Assembly: GCA_036407095.1 (NCBI GenBank)
Contig: DASWZV010000126.1
Coordinates: forward strand, 175,350-239,349
DNA: 64,000 nucleotides
Origin: Gp6-AA40 sp036407095
GTDB lineage: Bacteria > Acidobacteriota > Vicinamibacteria > Vicinamibacterales > UBA2999
Direction of reading: 5' to 3'
In this document: positions 35,859 through 47,883 of the stretch, piece after piece
Layout: the number at the start of each line of letters is the position of its first letter
How positions within the stretch are numbered: position 1 is the first letter of the stretch
Translations under genes and position numbers: made by a program
The notes under the pieces: model-generated
Database searches by the model: none
What the model was told of the DNA's origin: nothing
The model's input: the letters and a program-made list of their open reading frames with translations, nothing else

Positions 35859-37187
35859 TTGACGGCGGTCGCGGAGCGCACACGGCCCGAGCGGCTGAAA
35901 CGCATGCTCGCCACCACGCCTGACAACCTGATCGAGTACATCGTCTCCCGCCGGCTCTGGGGCGAAGAGGACCTGTGCCTGCTGGACGTCGGTGCCAGTG
36001 GTGGAATCCATCAGCGATGGGCAGTGTTCGGCGATCGGCTGACCGCGGTCGGTTTCGATCCGCTGATTTCGGAAGTCGATCGGCTGAACAAGGCCGAGAA
36101 ACGGCCGACGGTTCGCTACGAGTCCGCTTTTGTCGGGTGCGACGAGTACGATCGTCTGTTCCCGCCCGAGATCAGAAACGACGCGAGGCGAAGCCGCTAC
36201 AATCAGCCGTTCGAGCGGTCGAGCGCCGTGGCGGCATGCCGCATCCTGCAACGGGACTTCGTGCAGGCTGTGTTCAATTCGGGCGCTCCGGTCGAATTCA
36301 CCACCAGGACGGTGACGCTCGATCAGTTCCTGGCGTCGTCGCCGCATCTTCGACCCGATTTCCTGAAGATCGACACCGACGGCAGCGACTTCCAAGTGCT
36401 GCTCGGCGCGGCGACGCTGCTCGAGAGTCCGACGCTGCTCGGGATCTCGATCGAAAGCCAATTCCATGGCGCGGTGCACGATTACGCGAACGTCTTCTCG
36501 AACATCGATCGGTTTCTGCGACAGCGCGGGTTCACACTGTTCGATCTCAATGCCTGCAAATACAGCCGCGCGGAATTGCCAGCGCCCTTTGCGATCAGCA
36601 AGCCGGCGCAGACGGTCTCGGGTCAGGTGCAATGGGGTGACGCGCTCTATTTTCGCGATCTCGGCCAACCCTTGTACGAGGCTCAGTTCGGCGTGAAGCC
36701 AACGCGCGAGCGTCTCCTCAAGCTGTGTTGCCTGTTCGAGTCGCACGGCTTGAGCGATTGCGCCGCCGAGATCCTGATCACATCCGAGATGCTCGAGTCG
36801 CTACCCGAGCGGACGGTCCTGCTCGACCTGCTGACACCGCGGCTGTTTGGCGACACGCAGTACGACCAGTACATGGCGCGGTTCAACGCGAACCCGTCAG
36901 CGTGGTTGCCACGGAACCTTCGGCGCATACTCCAGCGGGCGCCTGTCGTAGCGTCGATCGCGCCGCAGCCCGCACCAGGCGCTTCCGGGGTGACGCCCGC
37001 CGGCGCGGCGACAACCGATCGTGACGAGCGCGAAGCGAGCCTCCGTCGCGAGAACGCCGAGTTGCGCGAGCTCGTGTCGGCGCAAAGCACGCGCATCCGA
37101 AAGCTGAAAGAGCAGCGGTCCGTCCTGCGCGAACGACTCGAGCGCCGCGAAAGGCGCCTCGAGGATCTGAAATCCGCGAAGAAGTAG
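35859..37187 (+). CDS. FkbM-family methyltransferase with coiled-coil tail
   Basis: 442 aa from a TTG at 35859 with TGAGGA 8 bases upstream; an ATG at 35904 is the alternative. Motifs: LLDVGASGGIHQRWAVFG, AVGFDPLISEVDRLNK, and the FkbM-like DFLKIDTDGSDFQVLLGA followed by ISIESQFHG. The last ~80 residues are charged and coiled-coil (RRENAELRELVSAQSTRIRK). FkbM proteins methylate sugar hydroxyls, often on O-antigen or polyketide glycans. It opens the glycan cluster. Confidence 0.85.
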   Translation: MTAVAERTRPERLKRMLATTPDNLIEYIVSRRLWGEEDLCLLDVGASGGIHQRWAVFGDRLTAVGFDPLISEVDRLNKAEKRPTVRYESAFVGCDEYDRLFPPEIRNDARRSRYNQPFERSSAVAACRILQRDFVQAVFNSGAPVEFTTRTVTLDQFLASSPHLRPDFLKIDTDGSDFQVLLGAATLLESPTLLGISIESQFHGAVHDYANVFSNIDRFLRQRGFTLFDLNACKYSRAELPAPFAISKPAQTVSGQVQWGDALYFRDLGQPLYEAQFGVKPTRERLLKLCCLFESHGLSDCAAEILITSEMLESLPERTVLLDLLTPRLFGDTQYDQYMARFNANPSAWLPRNLRRILQRAPVVASIAPQPAPGASGVTPAGAATTDRDEREASLRRENAELRELVSAQSTRIRKLKEQRSVLRERLERRERRLEDLKSAKK

Positions 37188-37380
37188 ACCGTTGCTTCCG
37201 CCCGCCTAGCCTCTTCCGTATAGGGCAACGTTTCGACACCGGTAAGCTGGACGAATGCAGCAGAGGTTCGGCCCGCGCGCTTTGCTTTAGGATCGACTGC
37301 TGGCACGGTCGACGGTTCACGGGGTGAGCACTCCCGATGTGAGCTCGACCTGTGTCATCTGAAGATCTCCAGGCACGGTC

Positions 37381-39234
37381 ATGATCGAGCCTCTTCGGAG
37401 TCTCGTGCGTCTCGACGCTGCAACACCTGGCCGGACGCAGCCGCGGGTGGACCTCCCCGACGAAGGAACCCTGCATCACCTGGCGGTTCGCGGCCACGCC
37501 GAGCATGTGCGCACACTCTTCGAAGCGCTGACGCCCGCCGAGCGGGCGCAGCAGGCAGAACCGGACATCCTCCGTCAAGTGGCGCTGAGCAGCCTGGCCC
37601 GTCTCTCTGCGCTGCCGGTCGGTGCGGCCGTCGCCCTTCGCCGCGAACGTCGCTTCCTTGAATCGGTGGTGCAGCTCTTTGTCTCCGAGTGCTGCGCCCG
37701 TCACTCATTTCCGCGGGAGCTGTTCCGCACGCTGCTCGACTGGTCGGGCGAATTGCTCCGCGCCTCCCGCTTCATCGAGGCGAGTGGCGTGTGCGAGCTG
37801 TCGCTGGCGCTCGGGGTGAAAACGTTTCCCGAGATCTGGCCCTGGATCCAGATCCGCAAGGCGCACGCCGAGGTGTTGCTCGGTCACGTGGACGCGGCGC
37901 ACGCGACACTCACCGACACGTATGGACGCCCTTATCTCATTGCCGACCGCGCCGCCGTGCCGGCGCTGCTCGAGTTGCTCGGCACCGTGTCGCTCGAAAC
38001 GAAGCGCGCGCCCGCGTTCACGCGTCTGGTGGTTGCACGGCTTCGGGCATTCCACACTGACGTCGGCGAGCGTCACGCGGCCGTGCATCTCATGCGCCGT
38101 GCGCATCGAGGGTTGCTGCGCCTGCTCGGCAGCCGCGAACTCTCGGTCGGGGACAAAGCGCTCTGGCTCACGCACTGGTCGTGTCTCGGCGCCGCGCGAC
38201 GCCTCCGCTGGCGTCCCGTCGCACGGATACTCGAGGCGTGCACGAACGTCAGCGCCTACGTCGGATACTACGGTCTGCGAGCTGCCGCCGCGCGCACGTC
38301 GATGCGTGCGGGTGCGGCTCTCGACGCAACTCTCGTCACGCGCGCGATGGGCGGTCTCGGAGACTTCCTGATGATGACGCCGGGCCTTCGCGCCCTGAAA
38401 GCGGCGCGCACCGGCCGCCCGGTCGTCCTGGCGATCCCGCCTCGCTTCTTTCCGCTCTTCGAGGGCAACGACGACGTGCAGGTGAAGGACATCGATGCCA
38501 TCCTCGACCCGGCCGCCTACACGGAGTGGTTCGACCTCACCGACTGCCCGGCGGCGCGGCACGAGAGCTTCGCCGCACCCGACATCAAAACCAATCGCAT
38601 CGAGTTGTTCGCCCGCGGGTTGGGCATCAGAGGCTCGCGCCTGAAAGCGATGGACCGACGTCCGCGCTACACGGTGTCGGAGACGGAACTGGCCTGGCGC
38701 GATCGGTTCTTCGCTGATTACGGGCTCGCTGGCACGTTCGTGGTCGGCGTGCAGCCGCGCACCGACGAGCGCTATCGAGATTTGCCTCACATGCGGCAGA
38801 TTGTCGACGCGCTGGCGCGGGAGGCTCGTGTGCTGGTGTTCGGCCGCGTGACGACGACTGATGCCCCCGGCCCGGGTGTCATCGAGGTCACGGGCCTCGA
38901 CCTGCGGAAATCCTTCGCGCTGGCTGGTGGCTGCGATGTGCTGGTGGCGCCCGACTCCGTATTCTTTCACGTCGCGGGCGCGCTCGACCTTCCGTGCGTG
39001 GGGCTGTTCGGTCCAACCGACGGTCGCGTGCGCGGACAAGACTACCCGCGTGCGCGGATCCTCGACGCACGACGGACCTTGCGATGCATACCGTGCTGGC
39101 GAAACGACGCGACCCCGTGTGGCCTCACCGGCCTGCGGCCGAGTCCCTGCCTCGGCGAGATCGATCCGGCTGACGTCGTGCGCGCCGTACGTGAACTGGC
39201 AGACGGTGCGCCCAGGTTCAGCACCGCCACTTGA
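37381..39234 (+). CDS. Glycosyltransferase family 9 protein with helical N-terminal domain
   Basis: 617 aa. The C-terminal ~300 residues are a heptosyltransferase-like GT9: VTRAMGGLGDFLMMTPGLRALK at about 320, VVGVQPRTDERYRDLPHM, LVFGRVTT, DVLVAPDSVFFHVAGALDLPCVGLFGPTDGRVRG, then a cysteine-rich end CIPCWRNDATPCG. The N-terminal ~315 residues are helical, tetratricopeptide-like in character and unrecognised. Substrate is likely a nucleotide-sugar added to a surface glycan. Gap of ~190 bases separates it from the FkbM gene; no gene seen there. Confidence 0.82.
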   Translation: MIEPLRSLVRLDAATPGRTQPRVDLPDEGTLHHLAVRGHAEHVRTLFEALTPAERAQQAEPDILRQVALSSLARLSALPVGAAVALRRERRFLESVVQLFVSECCARHSFPRELFRTLLDWSGELLRASRFIEASGVCELSLALGVKTFPEIWPWIQIRKAHAEVLLGHVDAAHATLTDTYGRPYLIADRAAVPALLELLGTVSLETKRAPAFTRLVVARLRAFHTDVGERHAAVHLMRRAHRGLLRLLGSRELSVGDKALWLTHWSCLGAARRLRWRPVARILEACTNVSAYVGYYGLRAAAARTSMRAGAALDATLVTRAMGGLGDFLMMTPGLRALKAARTGRPVVLAIPPRFFPLFEGNDDVQVKDIDAILDPAAYTEWFDLTDCPAARHESFAAPDIKTNRIELFARGLGIRGSRLKAMDRRPRYTVSETELAWRDRFFADYGLAGTFVVGVQPRTDERYRDLPHMRQIVDALAREARVLVFGRVTTTDAPGPGVIEVTGLDLRKSFALAGGCDVLVAPDSVFFHVAGALDLPCVGLFGPTDGRVRGQDYPRARILDARRTLRCIPCWRNDATPCGLTGLRPSPCLGEIDPADVVRAVRELADGAPRFSTAT

Positions 39235-39256
39235 GATCGGGAACAGGAGAACCCGC

Positions 39257-40021
39257 GTGGATGCGACGTCCATACGTTTCACATGGCTGTACGCGAAGAG
39301 CGAACTGCGGCTGAAGTATCGATACACGGCTCTTGGCGTCCTCTGGAACCTGCTGGAGCCGTTGCTCTATCTCGCCGTCCTGAGCGTGGTGTTTTCGTAC
39401 GTCAACAAAATGCGCTTGAGCGACTTCGCCGTGTTCCTGTTCAGCGGCCTGGTGCCGTGGCGGTATTTCGAGAAGGTCGTGTCCACCTGCACGGATGCGT
39501 TCGTGCAGGGCGACTGGCTGTTGAAGAGGGCGCCAGCGTCGCCGTCGTCGCTCCCGCTCGCGCGGTGGATCGTCGCGTCAGTCGAGTTCGGATTCTCCTT
39601 CGCGGCGGTGGCCCTCATTCTGGCGTTCATGAAGGAGCGCTGGACCGTGCACCTCATCGTCCTGCCACTTGCCGTGCTGCCGTGGGCAATGGCCGCGCTC
39701 GGTGCGGGCCTGTGCTGCGCCACGCTCTTCACGTTCTTCCGCGATATCCGTCCTGTCGTTCAGCTCGGGCTGATGTTTGCGTTCTTCACCGCACCGATCC
39801 TGTTCCACCCGGACTTGTTTCCACCGGAGTCCACCCAGGCGCGGCTGCTGGTGTGGCATCCACTGACCTATCTTGCGGCGCTTTTTCAGAAGCCAATCCA
39901 CGCCGAACGATGGCCGGATGCGATGGACTGGGCGCTGTCGTTCGGTACTGCCGTCGCTGCTCTGACTCTTGGCTCGCTGTCAGTGCTGTGGGCGCGCACG
40001 CGCCTCTATTTCTATCTATGA
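39257..40021 (+). CDS. ABC-2 type polysaccharide export permease (Wzm-like)
   Basis: 254 aa from a GTG at 39257 with ACAGGAG upstream. Six hydrophobic segments, including YTALGVLWNLLEPLLYLAVLSVVFSYV, VFLFSGLVPWRYFEK and MAALGAGLCCATLFTFFRDIRPVVQL. The YTALGVLWNLLEPL and RDIRPVVQL blocks are typical of Wzm/RfbA/KpsM proteins, which carry lipid-linked O-antigen or capsule across the inner membrane. Partner ATPase gene follows by about 10 bases. Confidence 0.88.
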   Translation: MDATSIRFTWLYAKSELRLKYRYTALGVLWNLLEPLLYLAVLSVVFSYVNKMRLSDFAVFLFSGLVPWRYFEKVVSTCTDAFVQGDWLLKRAPASPSSLPLARWIVASVEFGFSFAAVALILAFMKERWTVHLIVLPLAVLPWAMAALGAGLCCATLFTFFRDIRPVVQLGLMFAFFTAPILFHPDLFPPESTQARLLVWHPLTYLAALFQKPIHAERWPDAMDWALSFGTAVAALTLGSLSVLWARTRLYFYL

Positions 40022-40031
40022 GGCCAACACC

Positions 40032-40784
40032 GTGACCGGCAGCGTCTTCGAGTTGAGAAATGTGCGCGTCACCTTCCGCACGAATGCGATCGAGGCGCGC
40101 AGCCTGAAGTACTCCCTCGCGTCGTGGCTGGGCAGGAAGCCGCGCACGTCGTACGCGGCGCTCTCAGAAGTGTCGCTGTCGGTCGCGCCGGGGGAGCGGC
40201 TCGGCATCATCGGCCGGAACGGCGCCGGCAAATCGACACTGCTCCGTGTGCTCGCGCGGGTGATCGTGCCGCAGCATGGGCACGTCGCCGTCGATACCAC
40301 GAGACGGATCGTTGCGTTGCTCGACCTCGGCGTTGGCTTTCATCCCGATCTGTCGGGCGCCGAGAACTGCGTCCTCGCGGGCAGCCTGCTCGGACTGTCG
40401 CCTGCGCGCATTACTGCGCGACTCGAGGACATCGTCCGCTTCGCCGGGATCGATGGCTTCATTCACGAACCGGTGAAGCATTACTCGTCGGGCATGTACG
40501 CGCGCCTCGCCTTCGCACTCGCCTTCGACGTGGAGCCCGACGTTCTGCTCGTCGACGAGGTGTTCGGCGTGGGCGATGAGTTCTTCATGGATAAGTGCCG
40601 TGCGCGCGTCCAGGCGCTCGCCTCGGGCGGGGTGACATCCGTGTTCGTGTCGCACAACCTGGATTTTCTCCAGGACGAGTGCAATCGCCTCGTCTGGCTC
40701 GATCGAGGTCGGCTCGTCATGGATGGCGAACCTGCCGTCGTCGCAGGCAGCTATCGCGAGCAACGTGGCGTCTTCGAGGACTGA
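40032..40784 (+). CDS. Polysaccharide-export ABC ATPase (Wzt/KpsT-like)
   Basis: 250 aa from a GTG at 40032. Walker A GIIGRNGAGKSTLLRVLARV, the family signature HYSSGMYARLAFALAF, and Walker B LLVDEVFGVGDEFF, then SVFVSHNLDF with the H-loop. It ends just after the ATPase, so the C-terminal carbohydrate-binding domain of many Wzt proteins is absent, like KpsT. Works with the permease at 39257 to export a surface polysaccharide. Start near the previous stop, in the next frame. Confidence 0.9.
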   Translation: MTGSVFELRNVRVTFRTNAIEARSLKYSLASWLGRKPRTSYAALSEVSLSVAPGERLGIIGRNGAGKSTLLRVLARVIVPQHGHVAVDTTRRIVALLDLGVGFHPDLSGAENCVLAGSLLGLSPARITARLEDIVRFAGIDGFIHEPVKHYSSGMYARLAFALAFDVEPDVLLVDEVFGVGDEFFMDKCRARVQALASGGVTSVFVSHNLDFLQDECNRLVWLDRGRLVMDGEPAVVAGSYREQRGVFED

Positions 40785-40785
40785 C

Positions 40786-41958
40786 ATGACGCAGCGCTCC
40801 CTGATCGTGAACGCCACGGCCATCGGCGACTGTGTGGACGGTATCGGAATGTATGGGGTTCATCTCGTGCACGGGCTGTGGCGAGCCGGTGTCGAGCGCC
40901 CGATCACCGTCGTCGTCAACGAGGACGCGAGGCGCTTCTTCCCTGAGTCGTCGATTCCCGCCGACGCGTCGGTTCGCTGGGTGAGCCGGCGCGTGTCCCC
41001 CTCACGCGGTACGTCGGGCAACCTTCAGCGGTGGTGCTTTGCGAACCAGCTCGCCTGGCGATATCGCGACGCGCTCGTCTTCGGTCTCAGTCAGCTCGAA
41101 GCGCCGCTCGTCGGCAGCCGCGGCATCGTCATGGTCCACGACCTGATCCCGTGGCTCTTTCGCGATACGCACCCGCGTCAGTACCACTTCTATCGGCGCT
41201 GTCTCGGAAGGGCACTCCGGCGGGCCCTTGCCGTGATCACACCGTCTCAGGCGACGAAGGACGATGTGTGCCGGCACTACGGCATCGAGGGCGATCGCGT
41301 GCACGTCATCCATCACGGCATTCCGGTGCCGATCTCCGCGGGTATGGACGCCGACCGGCCCGGCGTGCCGTACATCCTCTGGATCGGCCACTTGAACCCG
41401 ATGAAGAATCTGCCGGCACTGCTCGCCGCGTTCCAGATGATCGAACAGCAGACGGACGCGCATCTGGTGATCGCCGGCGAGGGATCGCAGGTCGATGTCG
41501 GGGCCTTCGGCGTGGACGGCCGTTCGCTCGCCCGCGTCAAGGTCCTCGGACCGGTGAGCGAGGCGGATAAGATCGCCCTTCTCGATCGGGCCTCGGTGCT
41601 CGTGTCTCCATCGCTGTATGAAGGATTCGGGTTTCCCCCCTTGGAGGCGATGGCGCGAGGCTGCCCGGTCGTGGCCGCGCGCAGGGGAGCGCTGCCGGAA
41701 GTGTGCGCCGATGCCGCGCTGTTCGTGGACCCGCAGCGACCCGAACAGATTGCCAACGCGGTGCTGCACGTGCTCCGGCATCCCAACGTGAGGCGCGATC
41801 TCGCAGAGCGGGGACGCGCGCGTACGCGCGCGTTCACGTGGGAAGCCTCGGTCCGCGCCCACATGGCGATCGTTGACCGTGTCGCTCGTCTCTACCCGCA
41901 CGGCCCATCTGACGCAGCCGCCGGCCGCAGACGCATCGAAGTGGACGTCCCGCAGTGA
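40786..41958 (+). CDS. GT4-type glycosyltransferase (glycosyl group 1)
   Basis: 390 aa from the ATG at 40786, just after the ATPase stop. The N-terminal domain has NATAIGDCVDGIGMYGVHLV and IVMVHDLIPWLF. The C-terminal donor domain shows ILWIGHLNPMKNLPALLAAF, HLVIAGEGSQVD, and the E-x7-E type block SPSLYEGFGFPPLEAMARGCPVVA. Transfers a sugar from a nucleotide donor to the growing glycan. Overlaps the next gene by the GTGA at its end. Confidence 0.9.
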   Translation: MTQRSLIVNATAIGDCVDGIGMYGVHLVHGLWRAGVERPITVVVNEDARRFFPESSIPADASVRWVSRRVSPSRGTSGNLQRWCFANQLAWRYRDALVFGLSQLEAPLVGSRGIVMVHDLIPWLFRDTHPRQYHFYRRCLGRALRRALAVITPSQATKDDVCRHYGIEGDRVHVIHHGIPVPISAGMDADRPGVPYILWIGHLNPMKNLPALLAAFQMIEQQTDAHLVIAGEGSQVDVGAFGVDGRSLARVKVLGPVSEADKIALLDRASVLVSPSLYEGFGFPPLEAMARGCPVVAARRGALPEVCADAALFVDPQRPEQIANAVLHVLRHPNVRRDLAERGRARTRAFTWEASVRAHMAIVDRVARLYPHGPSDAAAGRRRIEVDVPQ

Positions 41959-43250
41959 AGTCGCTCAGCAAGCTCTGCGACGCCGGGGACTGGTTCGATC
42001 CCGAGTTCGATCGCATCATTCGCACCGAGCTCGAGGAGCAGCCGCGTCTGCACCGGAAACAGTGGGAATTCGCGCAGATCTTCCGGGCGCTGCGCAGGCG
42101 CGGATTCCTGCGTGCAAATGCGCGCGGGCTGTCCATGGGAGGCGGCGTGGAACGCCTTCTCTACGCCCTCGCTCGCCACGTCCGGCATCTGACGGTCACC
42201 GACCTCTACGAATCCGCGAGCGTCTGGGAGGGGGCACGGACCGATGATCCGGATCGATCCGTCAAAGCTTCGGCGCCGTTTCCGATCGACGACTCTCGAG
42301 TCTCGGCTCGGCACATGGACATGCGCGCACTCGAGTTCGCCGACGGGGTGTTCGACTTCTGCTACTCGTCGTGCGCGATCGAGCACATCGGGACGTACGA
42401 CGACTTTCTCACGCACCTGCGCGAGGTCCGCCGCGTGCTCAAGGACGATGGTGTGTACGTGTTGACGACGGAGTTCCATTACGGCGACGACATCATCCCC
42501 GTGCCGAACAACTACTACTTCTCATCAGGCGTTCTGGCAGAACTGGTGGGCACCGCGTCGTTCGAGGCGGTCGGGGGCGTCGACGGCTCGCTGTGGCCCC
42601 ACGCGCTCAACACCCCGCTGCCCTCGAACCTGAGCGATCTCTGCGCGCACCCCGCCAACGGGATCACAGGCAGGCTCCTGGCATCGGCACCACACGTGCA
42701 ATTGTTGACTGGCGGCCTGCCCTTCACTTCGCTGAACGTGGTCCTCACCAAGGCTGCGTCCGGCGCGCCGGCGGGCGTCCTGCCCATGGCGGGCTTCGAG
42801 GACACGCGACGGTTCATCGAGGCCGGTGTGCGTTCGTGGAAGGCATTCGTCGAAGGCACGCAATTCGATCTCGATCCATTCGGCTTGTTCGGTGATCGCC
42901 CGCCGCGCGAAACCCCACGTCTTGCAACTTTGGGCGGTGACGACACGCTGTTCCATACCGGCTACGTCTGGCTAGGATGCAGGGCGCGATCGATCACTGT
43001 CGAACTGGACACCTGGCCTGCCGACGCCGGGAACGCGAAGATCGAGATCCGCGTACATCGGCAGCCCGTCCGGTGCCCGGACGCCGTGAGCTGTGACGCC
43101 CAGGCCGCCGTGGCGGTATGCAGCCGCGAACACCTGCACGTGAACCTTTCCGTTGCAACCGATGACGCCTGCTCGTACGCCGTCCTCGGTAAGTTGACGG
43201 CGGGCGCGTGCTGGGTTCGCGACGCCTCCGTACAGGTCAGCGGCGGCTGA
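41955..43250 (+). CDS. SAM-dependent methyltransferase of the glycan cluster
   Basis: 431 aa, GTG start overlapping the previous stop by 4 bases. Methyltransferase 11-type blocks: ARGLSMGGGVERLLYALARH, VTDLYESASVWEG, FDFCYSSCAIEHIGTYDDFL, LREVRRVLKDDGVYVLTTEF. The SAM glycine motif is somewhat degenerate. The C-terminal ~110 residues are rich in beta structure and resemble carbohydrate-binding or jelly-roll segments, but unrecognised. Probably modifies a sugar or its carrier. Confidence 0.75.
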   Translation: MKSLSKLCDAGDWFDPEFDRIIRTELEEQPRLHRKQWEFAQIFRALRRRGFLRANARGLSMGGGVERLLYALARHVRHLTVTDLYESASVWEGARTDDPDRSVKASAPFPIDDSRVSARHMDMRALEFADGVFDFCYSSCAIEHIGTYDDFLTHLREVRRVLKDDGVYVLTTEFHYGDDIIPVPNNYYFSSGVLAELVGTASFEAVGGVDGSLWPHALNTPLPSNLSDLCAHPANGITGRLLASAPHVQLLTGGLPFTSLNVVLTKAASGAPAGVLPMAGFEDTRRFIEAGVRSWKAFVEGTQFDLDPFGLFGDRPPRETPRLATLGGDDTLFHTGYVWLGCRARSITVELDTWPADAGNAKIEIRVHRQPVRCPDAVSCDAQAAVAVCSREHLHVNLSVATDDACSYAVLGKLTAGACWVRDASVQVSGG

Positions 43251-43298
43251 CGATGCCAACGGACTTACATGGGTACGTCAGCTAAGATCAAAGGTCTT

Positions 43299-43397
43299 AT
43301 GCCGAAGCGTGTCCTCATATTGGTCGTGCTCTGTACCGTGGCGACCGGAACAACCGAATGTGCAGACCCGAGCGGGTTCTCTGCAGGAGGCAAATAG
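43299..43397 (+). pseudogene. Truncated copy of the RND adaptor 5' end
   Basis: The frame encodes 32 residues starting MPKRVLILVVLCT and ending in TAG at 43395-43397. The adaptor at 34571 starts MPKVVLILVVLCT, and the two share upstream bases including the AAGGTCTTAT leader and a CAD motif at residues ~21-23. Similarity fades after about 75 bases. It lies directly before the RND permease GTG, with CTGCAGGAGG in its tail serving as that gene's ribosome-binding site. It may be a remnant after deletion of the rest of an adaptor gene. Confidence 0.65.
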
Positions 43398-43400
43398 CAG

Positions 43401-46523
<3,123 letters not shown>

Positions 46524-46571
46524 CCAACGCTCGCTCGTGGTCTGAAAGATAGGGGGAGCGAGAAGAGCACG

Positions 46572-46868
46572 CTAACGCCTGCGCCGGCGGACCGCGGCCA
46601 CGCCGACCGCCGCCGCGACTGCGGTGGCGCCGACAACAGCCACAACTTTGGCTCTCCTCCGCTTCCGGGTGCGGCCGGTGATCTTCCCCACGACCTTCCC
46701 AGCCGTTTCGGTTGCCTGCGTCCGCACTCGCGCGATCGTCTTCCTGGCTTGCTTGACGGTCTTGTTGGCCAGCCGGCTCGCCACTTGTCCACTCTGGCGG
46801 CTCGCCTCCCCGACGGCCGCCCGTGCATGTGTCACGGCCTGCTCGGCTTCCTTCTTCATTGTCACCAT
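46572..46868 (-). CDS. Small basic protein with C-terminal hydrophobic segment
   Basis: 98 aa from the ATG at 46868, which has AGGAGAA at a good distance. The N-terminal half is helical and Ala/Lys/Arg-rich (EAEQAVTHARAAVGEASRQS, KTVKQARKTIARVR), reminiscent of histone H1- or apolipoprotein-like helices. A single hydrophobic segment (VVAVVGATAVAAAVGVAAV) near the end is followed by five Arg. Function unknown; convergent with the RND gene. Confidence 0.6.
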   Translation of the reverse strand: MVTMKKEAEQAVTHARAAVGEASRQSGQVASRLANKTVKQARKTIARVRTQATETAGKVVGKITGRTRKRRRAKVVAVVGATAVAAAVGVAAVRRRRR

Positions 46869-47056
46869 GTGCCGTTCTCCTGTGAGGGGATTGGTTCGAC
46901 CCATGTGTTGCATCGATCTCAGGCTATCACTCTGCGCTTTGATAGCGGACACTTGTCGTGCGGCTCAGATTGGAAGCGCGGCTTTGGCGTGTGTTTGAAT
47001 GTAGCCGTCTTGACACCGCTGCGACTATTCGTTCTCTACCGACAAGAGAGGCCCGA

Positions 47057-47647
47057 ATGAACCCGCACCTCGTTCAGAAACCGTTTCTGCGTCACGCCCA
47101 TGCTGTGGCCGGCGCTGCGGCCTTCCTGCTGCTGACATCGCTGGCCATGCCCGCGTCGGCGCAACAGGTCACGATGGAAACGCTCCTCGATCGCATCCAG
47201 ATCGAAGATCTGCTGACGCGCTACTACTACGATCTCTCGCACGGCAAGTCACACGAATTGTCGGAGTACTTCACCGCGGACGCGATGCTCGACGTCGACG
47301 GCACGATCGCCCATGGCCGCGAGGAAATCGCCAAGCTGTATGGAGGAGGCCCCACCCGGAACACGGATGCCGCGCCGCGCCCGCAAAACCATATGCTCCT
47401 GACCAACCCGGTCATCGAAGTGAGAGGAAACAGAGCGATCGCCCATGTCATCTGGACCGGCGTCTCCAATTCCGGGATCGGGAAGCCTCCCACGGCGACC
47501 GAACAGGGCCGCGAGGACTCCGAACTGATCAAAGTCGATGGCAAATGGCTCATCAAGCGGCGATACATCAGCTCCGATAGCGGCCTGCCGGATCGTTTCG
47601 ACAAGACCTTCAAGCAACGCAACAACCCGCTCACCTGGGAACGATGA
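47057..47647 (+). CDS. Secreted NTF2/SnoaL-like protein
   Basis: 196 aa from the ATG at 47057. Signal peptide AVAGAAAFLLLTSLAMPASAQQ. SnoaL_4-like domain: DRIQIEDLLTRYYYDLSHGK, ELSEYFTADAMLDVDGT, HGREEIAKLYGG, HMLLTNPVIEVRGNRAIAHVIW, KVDGKWLIKRRYI. Related in fold to 10835-11383. An enzymatic or binding role cannot be separated from sequence. About 235 bases of non-coding DNA follow before the fusion gene. Confidence 0.82.
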   Translation: MNPHLVQKPFLRHAHAVAGAAAFLLLTSLAMPASAQQVTMETLLDRIQIEDLLTRYYYDLSHGKSHELSEYFTADAMLDVDGTIAHGREEIAKLYGGGPTRNTDAAPRPQNHMLLTNPVIEVRGNRAIAHVIWTGVSNSGIGKPPTATEQGREDSELIKVDGKWLIKRRYISSDSGLPDRFDKTFKQRNNPLTWER

Positions 47648-47883
47648 AGGCATCGCGTTGCTCCGGCGTCACTCGATACCTGTCGCGCGGATACAGCGTG
47701 GCTTCGCGTACGTTTTGCAGCGCGAGGATCTGCGCCGTCAAGCGCTCGAGTCCGATGGCGAGGAACAGTAGGCAACGCGATCGAAGTACTTGATCTCGAC
47801 AAGGGTGTGCACGATATGACCCGACTGCGGCAAGCGTGCCGCAGTTGTAGCGCCTGGCGCGTCCGCGTTACAGTCTCGCCGCG

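Noticed and set aside
37705..39327. Minus-strand frame of 540 codons over the GT9 gene
   Set aside because: Antisense to GT9 with strong motifs; the frame continues across a gene boundary, as shadows do.
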